Shown in pieces: positions 1 through 7,616 of a DNA stretch of 10,002 bases. The position numbers were made by a program, and so were the translations under genes. Source of the DNA: Turicibacter sp. UBA7094 (GTDB taxonomy: Bacteria > Bacillota_I > Bacilli_A > MOL361 > Turicibacteraceae); assembly GCA_002493395.1 (NCBI GenBank), contig DKYS01000096.1, positions 8,422 to 18,423 of the forward strand, given 5' to 3'. Below the pieces are notes generated by a model that was not told where the DNA came from, made no database searches, and was given only the letters and a program-made list of their open reading frames with translations. Position 1 is the first letter of the stretch; every line of letters starts with the position of its first letter.

Positions 1-132
1 GCTCAAGGAAAAACGATTATCATGGCAACACACGATCATGAATTAATATTTGGACAAGATTGTCGTGTATTGACGATTGATCACGGAACGATATTTAGCG
101 ATGAGGTGAGGGGATATTATGAAAATAATTAG
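1..132 (+). CDS. ftsE: Cell division ATP-binding protein FtsE, 3' end only
   Basis: This is the C-terminal 43 codons of an ABC-transporter ATPase, open at the left edge and ending at TAG 130-132. The visible peptide contains IIMATHDHEL, which carries the H-loop (switch) histidine of ABC ATPases (codon 31-33); the following VLTIDHGTI is the usual strand after it. Walker A, signature and Walker B motifs lie outside the window. The call as FtsE rather than another ABC ATPase rests on the next gene, which is a clear ftsX. FtsE is the cytoplasmic ATPase of the FtsEX complex, which in known bacteria drives extracellular peptidoglycan hydrolases rather than transport. Its last 14 nt overlap the start of ftsX, which suggests translational coupling. 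Confidence 0.9.
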   Translation, partial: AQGKTIIMATHDHELIFGQDCRVLTIDHGTIFSDEVRGYYENN

Positions 133-1033
133 ACAGATTTTTCGCTATATTCGCGATGGATTTAAAAATATTTGGAATAATTTATTTATGTCTATTTCAT
201 CTATTTTTACGTTAACGATTACACTTAGCCTGTGTTCACTCTTCGTTTTATTCGCTTATAATACGAAAAATTTTACGGAGCAAGTAGAGAATGAAATTAA
301 AATTTTTATTGAGTTTTCTCAAGAGGCAACGAGTGAGCAAATTGAGGCTTCAATTGAGGCGATAAAATCTCAAGAACACGTTGTCGAGGTTGATCATATT
401 ACCAAGGAAGAAGAGTATTCAAATTTTATTGAACGAATAGGTGAAAACGATCCTGAATTGGCGGACTTTTTTGAAAATACGAGTGATGGAAATCCACTAC
501 CGGATACGGGGATTATTTCAGTTGATGAGGTTAAAAATGTAGATGGAGTAGCCAATTCTTTGAAAGAAGTTGAAGGGGTTGCCTATGTTAATTATGGAGA
601 AGAGTCTGAGTTAGCGGCTTTTAGTAATATTACAACGATTGTTCGTCAAACTCTTTCTGTTATCGTATTAATTTTACTTGTACTCGCTATCTTCTTAATT
701 CAAAATACCATTAAATTAACCATTTATGCTCGTCAGAATGAATTAAAAATTATGAAATTAGTTGGAGCATCAGTTGCCCATGTCACGGTTCCATTTCTCA
801 TTGAAGGTGTTATTATTGGAGTTTTAGGATCTGTGATTCCAATTTTATTAACGATGTATGGTTATCAATTTTTATATCGTATTTTTGGCGGAGTACTCGT
901 TATTCCTATGTTACAATTAGCAGCACCATTTCCAACGGTATATGAGTTAGGAACCATTATCGGGTTCATATCAATCGTTATTAGTCTGCTAGGAAGTTTC
1001 TTTGCAGTTATTAAATATTCATTAAAAATTTAA
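119..1033 (+). CDS. ftsX: Cell division protein FtsX, membrane subunit of FtsEX
   Basis: The product has 304 residues, normal for FtsX of Bacillota. The ATG at 119 lies inside ftsE, behind GAGGTGAGGGG (103-113). The layout is classical: a short basic cytoplasmic N-terminus, TM1 about residues 22-46, a large extracellular domain about 47-172 containing NPLPDTGIISV, TM2 about 173-196, a cytoplasmic loop, TM3 about 222-250 and TM4 about 275-298. The loop after TM2 carries the FtsX hallmark IYARQNELKIMKLVGAS (202-218). FtsX transmits the ATPase cycle of FtsE to a cell-wall hydrolase or its activator through the extracellular domain. The next gene, 31 nt downstream, encodes just such a secreted coiled-coil M23 protein, the most likely partner; that pairing is inferred from order and domain type, not shown directly. 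Confidence 0.96.
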   Translation: MKIIRQIFRYIRDGFKNIWNNLFMSISSIFTLTITLSLCSLFVLFAYNTKNFTEQVENEIKIFIEFSQEATSEQIEASIEAIKSQEHVVEVDHITKEEEYSNFIERIGENDPELADFFENTSDGNPLPDTGIISVDEVKNVDGVANSLKEVEGVAYVNYGEESELAAFSNITTIVRQTLSVIVLILLVLAIFLIQNTIKLTIYARQNELKIMKLVGASVAHVTVPFLIEGVIIGVLGSVIPILLTMYGYQFLYRIFGGVLVIPMLQLAAPFPTVYELGTIIGFISIVISLLGSFFAVIKYSLKI

Positions 1034-1064
1034 TTAATCGGTTTGTTAAAAGGAGGGATAGGAG

Positions 1065-2291
1065 ATGAAGCAACGATGGTTGATGGGATTAAGTCTCGCC
1101 CTATTGTTAAGTTTGATTCTGAATATTCCGCAAGCAGCGGGGGCCGAAAAAACGTGTGAAACCAAAGAAGAATGTAATGCGATTATTAGTGAGGCACAGG
1201 AACAAATTTCTGATATCCAAGGTAGGGAATCTCAGGTTCAAAATGAAATTGATATTGTAGAAGGAGATATGGGGACAACGATTCAACAAATTGCGCAGAC
1301 TGAGAGTGAAATTGCTGAATTTGAACAGAAAATTTCACAAAAAGAAAGTGAGATCAAGACTAGTGAAGCGGAAGCGGAAAAGTTAGAAGATGAAGTTGAG
1401 GCGTTGAAAGAAGTCGTGGCACAGCGTATGCATATGTCACAGCGATTTTCACGTGGAAATTTAGTATTACAGCTATTATCTGAATCTAATAGTTTAGTAG
1501 ATTTTATTCGTCAGTTACGGGTGATTAACCATTTTTCTGAAAGTGATGCTAAGTCAATGAATGAGCTAAGTCTATTAGTCAGTCAACAACAGGCGCTATT
1601 GGCAACTTTAAAAGTTCAGCAAGAAGAATTAGCGGAGAGTAAGACATCACTTGAGCAAGAGCGTGAAACATTAGACGCGTATCAACAGAAGTTAGAAGAG
1701 CAAAAACAAGAGCTAGCGAAACAAATGCAAGAATTAGAAAGCGAGCGCTTATCGGCAGCAGAAATTATTGAGATTGCCGAAGAACAGAAAAAGATTTTAG
1801 AACAAACACCACCGCCGCCGGTTTCAACAGGGAATTCTTCAAGTAATGGAAGTAGTTCTTCAGGAGGCGGGATCGTTACAGATTCAGGATTTATGATTCC
1901 ATTAGCACATGGTTATGTGAGTTGTGAGTTTATGGGCTATACGAATCACACAGGAATTGACTTAGCTAATCACGGGGATACATCAACGCCGGTTTATGCA
2001 GCGCAGGCAGGAACAGTTGTGCGTGCCGGATGGCATAGTGCTTATGGTAACCACGTCATTATTACTCACAATATTAATGGACAAGTTATGACAACACTAT
2101 ATGCACATATGTATTCTGCTCCTTATGTGTCAGTAGGACAACAAGTTTCCCAAGGGACACAACTTGGAACGATGGGAAGTACAGGAAACTCTACGGGGCC
2201 TCATTTACATTTTGAAGTGTATGAGGGTGTGTATAACTATCCACATGCCGTGAATCCAAGAAAATATATTAATTTCCCATCTTCATGGTAG
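1065..2291 (+). CDS. Secreted coiled-coil M23 (LytM) peptidoglycan endopeptidase, probable FtsEX partner
   Basis: The product has 408 residues; AGGAGGG at 1051-1057 gives ideal spacing to this ATG. A signal peptide covers residues 1-27 (basic start, hydrophobic core, AGA before the likely cut). Two coiled-coil stretches rich in E, Q and K follow (about 40-125 and 160-248), then a flexible Pro/Ser/Gly linker (249-270). The LytM domain spans about 275-405. Its zinc ligands appear intact: H295 and D299 in HTGID, and H382 in HLHFEV; the second-shell histidines H348 (YAH) and H380 are present too. It should therefore be an active D,D-type endopeptidase, although homologues are often labelled EnvC-like activators, whose LytM domain is degenerate. 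The position directly behind ftsEX suggests FtsX controls it, as FtsEX does CwlO or PcsB elsewhere. Two Cys at 31 and 37 follow the signal peptide and might pair. Confidence 0.93.
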   Translation: MKQRWLMGLSLALLLSLILNIPQAAGAEKTCETKEECNAIISEAQEQISDIQGRESQVQNEIDIVEGDMGTTIQQIAQTESEIAEFEQKISQKESEIKTSEAEAEKLEDEVEALKEVVAQRMHMSQRFSRGNLVLQLLSESNSLVDFIRQLRVINHFSESDAKSMNELSLLVSQQQALLATLKVQQEELAESKTSLEQERETLDAYQQKLEEQKQELAKQMQELESERLSAAEIIEIAEEQKKILEQTPPPPVSTGNSSSNGSSSSGGGIVTDSGFMIPLAHGYVSCEFMGYTNHTGIDLANHGDTSTPVYAAQAGTVVRAGWHSAYGNHVIITHNINGQVMTTLYAHMYSAPYVSVGQQVSQGTQLGTMGSTGNSTGPHLHFEVYEGVYNYPHAVNPRKYINFPSSW

Positions 2292-2334
2292 AGAATAAAA
2301 ATCTATCCGAAATAGATGTCATTTTTAGTTAATT

Positions 2335-2416
2335 AAAAAGATACTTTTAAATAGAACATTGGAGTGATTTAACAATTAAATCATTTCATTTCTGTTTAGA
2401 AGTATCTCTTTTTTTT
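2335..2416 (+). terminator. Very long near-perfect hairpin with U-tract, end of the ftsEX-M23 unit
   Basis: The outer arms AGATACTTTTAAA (2339-2351) and TTTAGAAGTATCT (2395-2407) pair over 13 bp with one G-U. Pairing continues inward through 2352-2356 with 2390-2394. After a small internal loop, TGGAGTGATTTAA (2360-2372) pairs with TTAAATCATTTCA (2376-2388) around a 3-nt loop. Four A's at 2335-2338 can pair with T's past a bulged C2408, and eight T's (2409-2416) follow. It can act as an intrinsic terminator, but about 31-35 paired bases is far longer than needed, so a palindromic repeat or RNase III substrate is also possible. Confidence 0.75.
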
Positions 2417-2609
2417 ATAGTTTTTTACTCCTAATATGAAGGAAGGAATGAAAAAGGCAGAGGAAAGGTAAAAATACTATAATTTTTAGGAGAGAAGTCC
2501 AAAATTTGTGGATATAATTTTCGGATAGGGTAAAGATAAATAGAGGTACCCCTTAGAATAAGAGTGGGAAAAAGTTCCAAGATATGTGAATTTATTCTAT
2601 TTTATTAGA
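2417..2609. other. Gene-free leader upstream of the protease promoter
   Basis: Together with the hairpin before it and the promoter after it, this forms the 435-bp gap between the M23 gene and the S41 protease start. It is purine-rich and AT-rich. I see no open frame with a ribosome binding site, no tRNA-like cloverleaf, and no riboswitch I can recognise. Two TATAAT strings (2478-2483, 2513-2518) lack a matching -35. Confidence 0.5.
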
Positions 2610-2611
2610 AT
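2594..2611. repeat. Short palindrome overlapping the -35 of the protease promoter
   Basis: ATTCTA (2594-2599) and TAGAAT (2606-2611) form a perfect 6-bp inverted repeat with a 6-nt spacer. The right half touches the first two bases of the -35. The location suits an operator, but in AT-rich DNA such a repeat may arise by chance. Confidence 0.25.
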
Positions 2612-2638
2612 GACAAAGAAAATAAAAATTGGTAAAAT
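2610..2638 (+). promoter_or_regulatory. SigA-type promoter for the S41 protease gene
   Basis: ATGACA (2610-2615, five of six to TTGACA) and TAAAAT (2633-2638, five of six to TATAAT) are separated by exactly 17 nt. The -10 is preceded by TTGG, so TG sits at the extended -10 position. Transcription would start near 2645, leaving a leader of about 80 nt before the gene. Confidence 0.6.
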
Positions 2639-2667
2639 AGAAGTTATACTACAGCATCCAAAGTTTT

Positions 2668-2690
2668 GCTATCAATAGAAAGGCTATCAA
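2668..2690 (+). repeat. Two direct copies of GCTATCAA in the protease leader
   Basis: GCTATCAA occurs at 2668-2675 and again at 2683-2690, 15 bp start to start, within the predicted 5' untranslated region of the protease mRNA. No function can be assigned. Confidence 0.4.
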
Positions 2691-2712
2691 AGGTATAGAT
2701 GTATGAACTAAG

Positions 2713-2718
2713 AAGGAG
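2713..2718 (+). promoter_or_regulatory. Ribosome binding site that sets the protease start at 2727
   Basis: AAGGAG at 2713-2718 is 8 nt before ATG 2727. Two in-frame GTG codons upstream (2718 and 2721) overlap or abut this Shine-Dalgarno, so they cannot use it. ATG 2727 is the well-placed start. Confidence 0.8.
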
Positions 2719-2726
2719 TGGTGACC

Positions 2727-4151
2727 ATGAAGCATAAGAAGGGGTTTCTGCTAGTAGGAAGCTTTTGTTTAGGTGCGGTTGTGACATTGTTACTGTCATT
2801 AATATTTCCAGAGAAGAAATCTAATTCCATTATTTCACCTGCGAATTATGGAGAGATTTCCTCGATTAATCAGGTCTATGAAGCACTCAAATCCTATCAC
2901 TATTTTTATGAGGGAGATAGTCAGGCATTAATTGATGGGGCGATTTCAGGAATGATTAATGCACTCGATGATCCTCATTCTACCTATTTTACAATGAAAG
3001 ATTATGAGAATTTCGTTGAGCACTTAGAGGACACATATTCTGGTATTGGTTGTGAGGTTACGACCGTGAATGGGTATACGATGATTGTTTCACCTTTTCC
3101 TGATTCACCAGCAGATGAAGCAGGAATTTTAGCTAATGATTTGGTCGTTGAGGTTGATGGTGAAAATGTAGTGGGACAAACGTTACAGGAGGTTACGAAT
3201 AAAATTAAAGGTCCCGTGAATTCGACGGTAACCTTAGGAATTTCTCGCAATGATAACCCAGAGCTTATTTATATTGAGGTAACTCGGAAAGCAATAGACC
3301 AAGAAACTGTGAAGTCAGAGTTAATTGTGGAAGAAGGGCAGCCGATTGGATATCTTCAAATTACAACGTTCGGTGAGAATACGGCTAAAGAGTTTAAAAC
3401 TGCTATTGAAGAATTAGAATCGCAAGGAATGACATCATTGATTGTGGATTTACGAAATAATTCAGGTGGTTATTTAACAAGCGTTGTCGAGATGGTTGAT
3501 TACATTTTGCCACCAGGTAAAACAATTACAACGATTGAATCTCGCGATGGAAGTTCTGTAAGCTATGAAACTGAAAGTGAAGGTAAAGATTATCCGGTTG
3601 TAACGCTAATTAACGAGGGAAGTGCCTCGGCATCTGAAATATTTTCTGCCGCGATGAAGGAAGCGGGGGGATATGAAATCGTTGGTACGACCTCTTATGG
3701 AAAAGGAACCGTTCAGGTATCCATGCCGATTGACGATCATTCATCGCTTAAGATTACAACACAAATTTGGAAAACACCAGATAATAATTGGATTAATGAG
3801 GTAGGCGTGACGCCAACGGTTGAAGTTGAAGCTCCTGAATTTTATAATTATTATCAGGTTTATTTAGAGGATGGAAAATCATTAGAATTTGATCAAGTCG
3901 ATCCTGCCATTGCAAATGCACAAAATATTCTAAACACGTTAGGATATTCAGTTGATAGAACAGATGGTTATTTCGACGATTCAACGGAAACAGCGGTCAA
4001 ACAGTTCCAAAAAGATAATGGGATTGAAGAGACAGGTGTGATTGATAACAAGACAGCTAGTCACTTAACGCTATCATTAAGAGATAAAATTAGAGATAAG
4101 GAATTTGATACGCAATTTAAAAAAGCGGTAGAAATTTTACGAAATGCTTAA
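2727..4151 (+). CDS. Membrane-anchored S41 C-terminal processing protease (CtpA/CtpB type) with PDZ and PG-binding domains
   Basis: From ATG 2727 the product has 474 residues, normal for the family. A short basic N-terminus and one hydrophobic helix (about 6-27) anchor it, with the bulk outside the membrane. A helical N-terminal region with DDPHSTYF follows. A PDZ domain covers about 95-175 (SPADEAGI, VVEVDGENV). The S41 core has LIVDLRNNSGG and EGSASASEIF, and ends with SYGKGTVQ. By alignment with Prc/CtpB the catalytic Ser is S301 (middle Ser of SASAS), the Lys is K326 (25 residues on) and Q330 completes the triad, so it appears active. A PG_binding_1-type domain lies at about 394-452 (DGYFDDSTETAVKQFQ). 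Such proteases trim secreted or membrane proteins; B. subtilis ctpB also lies near ftsEX, but there it acts in sporulation, so I do not transfer that symbol. It has its own promoter and terminator. Confidence 0.93.
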   Translation: MKHKKGFLLVGSFCLGAVVTLLLSLIFPEKKSNSIISPANYGEISSINQVYEALKSYHYFYEGDSQALIDGAISGMINALDDPHSTYFTMKDYENFVEHLEDTYSGIGCEVTTVNGYTMIVSPFPDSPADEAGILANDLVVEVDGENVVGQTLQEVTNKIKGPVNSTVTLGISRNDNPELIYIEVTRKAIDQETVKSELIVEEGQPIGYLQITTFGENTAKEFKTAIEELESQGMTSLIVDLRNNSGGYLTSVVEMVDYILPPGKTITTIESRDGSSVSYETESEGKDYPVVTLINEGSASASEIFSAAMKEAGGYEIVGTTSYGKGTVQVSMPIDDHSSLKITTQIWKTPDNNWINEVGVTPTVEVEAPEFYNYYQVYLEDGKSLEFDQVDPAIANAQNILNTLGYSVDRTDGYFDDSTETAVKQFQKDNGIEETGVIDNKTASHLTLSLRDKIRDKEFDTQFKKAVEILRNA

Positions 4152-4177
4152 AATGGGGGGGATTCTCCCCATTTTTT
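4150..4177 (+). terminator. Intrinsic terminator of the protease gene, overlapping its stop codon
   Basis: AAAATGGGG (4150-4158) pairs with CCCCATTTT (4167-4175). The stem can extend inward by G4159-U4166 and G4160-C4165, giving about 11 bp and a short loop, followed by T's to 4177. The 5' arm starts within the TAA stop (4149-4151). Confidence 0.88.
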
Positions 4178-4266
4178 GTTTTAAGAGGGGAAGAGTGGGG
4201 ATTAGATTAAAAAAATGGGCAAGATTATAAAGATAAGAATTAAATCTTAAAATAGATTAAATCGCG

Positions 4267-4297
4267 TTATGTCTTATTTAAAAAACGATGGTATAAT
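4267..4297 (+). promoter_or_regulatory. uvrB: Extended -10 promoter of uvrB
   Basis: A perfect TATAAT (4292-4297) is preceded by TGG, the extended -10. No good -35 exists: TTATGT (4267-4272, 19-nt spacer) or ATGTCT (4269-4274, 17-nt) are weak. The predicted start near 4304 gives a leader of only about 18 nt. I see no LexA/DinR-type box (GAAC-N4-GTTC) over it. Confidence 0.65.
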
Positions 4298-4321
4298 GGT
4301 TTTCATGTGAGGTGACGTTAA

Positions 4322-6295
4322 ATGAAAAAAGGTAAGTTCGAGATTGTTTCAACGTATTCGCCGTCAGGCGACCAACCGAAGGCCATTGAATCGTTAGTTG
4401 AAAATATACATTCAGGTGTCAAGGAACAGGTTTTATTAGGTGCAACGGGGACGGGAAAAACCTTTACCATTGCAAACGTGGTACAAGAGGTCAATAAACC
4501 GACACTTGTTTTAGCGCATAATAAAACGTTAGCTGGACAACTTTATAGCGAGTTAAAGGAATTTTTCCCTAACAATGCAGTTGAATATTTTGTCAGTTAT
4601 TATGATTACTATCAACCAGAGGCCTATGTCCCATCATCGGATACATTCATTGAAAAAGATGCCAAGACAAATGATGAAATCGATAAGCTACGTCACTCTG
4701 CAACTGCAGCTCTATTAGAACGTAATGATGTGATTGTTGTTGCTTCCGTTTCGTGTATTTATGGGATTGGGGACCCTGAAGAGTATAAAAAGATGATGGT
4801 ATCTATTCGCGTGGGAATGGAAATGGAACGAAATGATTTGTTGAGTGAGTTGGTTCGTATTCAATATCAACGTAATGACATTGATTTTCATCGTGGAACC
4901 TTCCGAGTTCGTGGCGATATTGTAGAAATTTTACCGATTGCAACAGAAAAAAATGCAATCCGTATAGAATTTTTTGGTGAGGAAGTCGATCGGATTCGTG
5001 AAATTGATACGCTAACGGGTGAAGTTTTGAGTGAACGTAAACATGTTGTTATCTTCCCGGCTTCACATTTCGTTACAGGTGAGGAACGAATGAAGATTGC
5101 GTTGAAAAATATTGAGGAAGAGTTAGAAAGCCAGATTAAATATTTTGAATCAGAAGGAAAATTACTGGAAGCTCAACGAATTGAACAACGGACACGCTAT
5201 GATTTAGAAATGATGAGTGAAATGGGATTCTGTTCAGGAGTAGAAAATTATTCGGGACCTCTATCATTACGTGAACGTGGGGCAACGCCTTACTGTTTAC
5301 TTGATTTTTTCCCGGATGATTGGTTATTAGTTGCAGACGAATCACACGTAACTTTACCTCAGGTACGAGGGATGTATAATGGGGACCGTGCCCGTAAAGA
5401 AACACTTGTTAATCATGGATTCCGTCTCCCTTCGGCGTTAGATAATCGCCCTTTACAATTTAGTGAGTTTGAACAGAAAATTAATCAAGCTATTTATGTA
5501 TCTGCAACGCCGGGTGATTATGAGTTAGAACGGACGAATCATGTGGTTGAGCAAATTATTCGTCCGACAGGATTATTAGACCCAGTGATTGAATTACATC
5601 CAAGTCGTGGACAAATCGATCATTTAGTCAGTGAAATTTATAAACGAATTGAGAAAAATGAGCGCGTATTAGTGACGACGTTAACGATTAAAATGTCTGA
5701 AGAGTTAACGAACTATTTGAAAGAGCTTGGAATTAAGGTGGCTTACTTACATTCAGAAATTAAAACGTTAGAACGAATTGAAATCATACGGGATTTACGT
5801 GTAGGAACGTATGATGTTTTAGTGGGAATTAATCTATTACGTGAAGGGTTAGATATTCCTGAGGTTTCCTTGGTCGCTATTTTAGATGCAGATAAAGAAG
5901 GATTCCTACGTAGTGATCGTTCCCTTATCCAAACGATAGGACGTGCAGCCCGTAATGCTCAGGGACGTGTTATTTTATATGCTGATAAAATAACAGGATC
6001 GATGCGTCGAGCTATGGATGAAACAGCTAGACGTCGTGAAATTCAAGAAAAATATAATGAAGATCACGGGATTATTCCAATGACGGTGCATAAAGATGTG
6101 CGCGATGTCATTCGTGCAACTGAAGTGGTAGAAAAAGAAGCAAATTATAATCCGAAGATGTCTCGTAAAGAAAAAGAAAAATTAATGCAAAAATTAGAAC
6201 GCGAAATGAAAGAAGCGGCAAAGGCACTTGATTTTGAAACGGCAGCAACGCTTCGAGATGCGATGTTAGAATTAAAAATAGAGTTAGGCTCATAA
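4322..6295 (+). CDS. uvrB: Excinuclease ABC subunit B (UvrB)
   Basis: The product has 657 residues, full length for UvrB. GAGGTGA (4309-4315) sits 6 nt before the ATG. Helicase motifs are intact: Walker A GATGTGKT (40-47), DESH (339-342), SATPGDY (395-400 region), and motif [11 protein letters not shown] (537-545). The damage-probing beta-hairpin is visible as [25 protein letters not shown] sequence at about 93-113, and the C-terminal UVR domain that contacts UvrC is at about 620-655 ([16 protein letters not shown]). UvrB receives damaged DNA from UvrA, checks the lesion and recruits UvrC for dual incision, in the cytoplasm. In many Bacillota uvrA follows immediately; here a serine dehydratase does, and uvrA is not in the window. 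The SOS operator usual for this gene is not evident. Confidence 0.98.
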   Translation: MKKGKFEIVSTYSPSGDQPKAIESLVENIHSGVKEQVLLGATGTGKTFTIANVVQEVNKPTLVLAHNKTLAGQLYSELKEFFPNNAVEYFVSYYDYYQPEAYVPSSDTFIEKDAKTNDEIDKLRHSATAALLERNDVIVVASVSCIYGIGDPEEYKKMMVSIRVGMEMERNDLLSELVRIQYQRNDIDFHRGTFRVRGDIVEILPIATEKNAIRIEFFGEEVDRIREIDTLTGEVLSERKHVVIFPASHFVTGEERMKIALKNIEEELESQIKYFESEGKLLEAQRIEQRTRYDLEMMSEMGFCSGVENYSGPLSLRERGATPYCLLDFFPDDWLLVADESHVTLPQVRGMYNGDRARKETLVNHGFRLPSALDNRPLQFSEFEQKINQAIYVSATPGDYELERTNHVVEQIIRPTGLLDPVIELHPSRGQIDHLVSEIYKRIEKNERVLVTTLTIKMSEELTNYLKELGIKVAYLHSEIKTLERIEIIRDLRVGTYDVLVGINLLREGLDIPEVSLVAILDADKEGFLRSDRSLIQTIGRAARNAQGRVILYADKITGSMRRAMDETARRREIQEKYNEDHGIIPMTVHKDVRDVIRATEVVEKEANYNPKMSRKEKEKLMQKLEREMKEAAKALDFETAATLRDAMLELKIELGS

Positions 6296-6341
6296 TAAAA
6301 ATATCTGATTGTTAAAGGAATTGAAGGAGTGAAGTTGGAGC

Positions 6342-7535
6342 ATGGAAAGTTTACGTGAATTATACAAAGTTGGGAATGGTCCATCGAGTTCTCATACGAT
6401 GGGACCGGCACGTGCAGCGAAAGTTTTTATGAATCGTTATAAAGAGGCAGATTCTTATGAGGCTATTTTATATGGAAGTTTGGCAGCAACAGGTGAGGGG
6501 CACTTAACGGATTACATCATTATTAAAACGATGGATCCAAAACCTGTAAAGATTACATGGCGACCTGAAGACTTTCGCCCTTTTCATCCCAATGCGATGC
6601 AGTTTATTGCTTATAATGAATCGAAAGAAGAGTTAGGTTCATGGACTGTTTATTCCATTGGTGGGGGATCGATTATTGAGGAGGGACAGGCACGAGATGA
6701 GGTTCCGACGGTTTATCCACACTCAAGTATGAATGAGGTTCTAGAAATTTGTTGTCAAAGGAATTGGACGTTGGCAGAGTATGTTTATGCCTATGAACCG
6801 GATATTAAATCTTATTTAGAGGAAATCTTAAAAATTATGCGTGAAACATTGATGAATGGCTTAAAAGCCGAGGGAACCTTACCAGGAAGGTTAAATTATC
6901 CTCGTCGTGCTAAACAGTTCTATGAACAGGCGAAGGCAAATAAAGATGATTTATCCATTTTGATCTATTCTTATGCATTGGCTGTTTCTGAGCAAAATGC
7001 AAGCGGGGATGTGGTTGTAACGGCACCAACCTGTGGGGCCTCAGGTGTTATTCCAGGTGTTTTATTTGCGATGCAAGATGGGGAAGGTTACACGGATGAA
7101 CAATTAGTCGATGCATTAGCAGTGGCAGGGCTTGTCGGAAATTTAATTAAAACCAATGCCTCTATTTCTGGGGCAGAGGTAGGATGTCAGGGAGAGGTTG
7201 GATCGGCGTGTTCTATGGCAGGGGCGGCTGTAGCTTTCTTAAAAGGGGCCTCAAATTCACATTGTGAATATGCGGCTGAAATTGGATTAGAGCATCACTT
7301 AGGAATGACATGTGATCCAGTTTATGGATATGTTCAAGTTCCATGTATTGAGCGTAATGCGGTGGCAGCAAAACGTGCGTATGATGCAGCGAAATATGCG
7401 ATGTTAACAGACGGCTACCATACCATTACACTAGATCAAGTCATACAGACAATGAAGGAAACCGGACTTGATTTGATGGCAAAATACCGTGAAACAGCTC
7501 AAGGGGGATTAGCGAAACATTTTGCCGAATGCTAA
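6342..7535 (+). CDS. sdaA: L-serine dehydratase (ammonia-lyase), iron-sulfur dependent, single chain
   Basis: The product has 397 residues, shorter than the roughly 455 of E. coli SdaA. The beta domain (about 1-125) shows GPSSSHTMGP, GSLAATGEGHLTD, FHPNAM and SIGGGS; the alpha domain (about 155-397) shows SGDVVVTAPTCGASG and GCQGEVGSACSMA. It converts L-serine to pyruvate and ammonia using a [4Fe-4S] cluster. C282, C324 and C335 have the 42- and 11-residue spacing I recall for the cluster ligands of the Legionella enzyme, and the chain ends in Cys397, matching the C-terminal cysteine that enters the active site there. The short length suggests a trimmed beta domain or linker. AAGGAG (6324-6329) is 12 nt upstream, rather far; an in-frame stop at 6330-6332 rules out a much longer N-terminus. 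It lies 46 nt after uvrB with no terminator between. The symbol is by family; sdaB or tdcG would be equivalent. Confidence 0.93.
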   Translation: MESLRELYKVGNGPSSSHTMGPARAAKVFMNRYKEADSYEAILYGSLAATGEGHLTDYIIIKTMDPKPVKITWRPEDFRPFHPNAMQFIAYNESKEELGSWTVYSIGGGSIIEEGQARDEVPTVYPHSSMNEVLEICCQRNWTLAEYVYAYEPDIKSYLEEILKIMRETLMNGLKAEGTLPGRLNYPRRAKQFYEQAKANKDDLSILIYSYALAVSEQNASGDVVVTAPTCGASGVIPGVLFAMQDGEGYTDEQLVDALAVAGLVGNLIKTNASISGAEVGCQGEVGSACSMAGAAVAFLKGASNSHCEYAAEIGLEHHLGMTCDPVYGYVQVPCIERNAVAAKRAYDAAKYAMLTDGYHTITLDQVIQTMKETGLDLMAKYRETAQGGLAKHFAEC

Positions 7536-7561
7536 TGTGACTATGTTTTATAGGATTTTAA

Positions 7562-7570
7562 TGGTATAAT
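7562..7570 (+). promoter_or_regulatory. Extended -10 promoter for the 270-residue membrane protein gene
   Basis: TGG followed by a perfect TATAAT (7565-7570), 46 nt before the start codon. The ten bases ATGGTATAAT are the same as at the uvrB promoter. No convincing -35 is found at 16-18 nt (TATGTT at 7542-7547 is weak). Confidence 0.55.
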
Positions 7571-7616
7571 AAAGAATATTTGAAATGAGTGAATAAACAG
7601 TAAAGGAAGTGACTGT

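Noticed and set aside
2301..2327. Hairpin ATCTAT-CCGAA-ATAGAT just after the M23 stop, followed by GTCATTTTT
   Set aside because: Only 6 weak A/T-rich pairs and the T-run is separated by four bases; the large hairpin at 2335 is the more likely terminator.
2436..2471. 11-codon open frame in the protease upstream gap
   Set aside because: No Shine-Dalgarno before its ATG, very short, and composition matches the surrounding purine-rich spacer.
2478..2518. Two perfect TATAAT strings upstream of the protease
   Set aside because: Neither has a -35 match at 16-19 nt nor a properly placed TG; likely chance in AT-rich DNA.
4181..4291. Repeated AGATTAAA/AAATCT-like words between the protease terminator and uvrB
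   Set aside because: Low-complexity A/T sequence with no consistent spacing or strong pairing.
4281..4303. AAAAC...GTTTT inverted pair flanking the uvrB -10 as a LexA-like operator
   Set aside because: Only A/T-rich 5-bp arms 12 nt apart, not resembling the Bacillus CGAAC-N4-GTTCG box.
5136..5405. Antisense open frames within uvrB and other genes (for example 5136-5405, 3002-3250 and 8341-8613 on the - strand)
   Set aside because: They lie wholly or largely opposite well-supported genes, lack ribosome binding sites and encode no recognisable domains.
6266..6296. TTAGAA ... CATAAT as a promoter for the serine dehydratase
   Set aside because: Spacer of 19 and poor hexamers, located in the uvrB coding end; co-transcription with uvrB is simpler.
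7540..7560. CTAT-GTTTT-ATAG hairpin after the serine dehydratase
   Set aside because: A 4-bp A/T-rich stem is too weak for a terminator; no clear terminator is seen in this gap.
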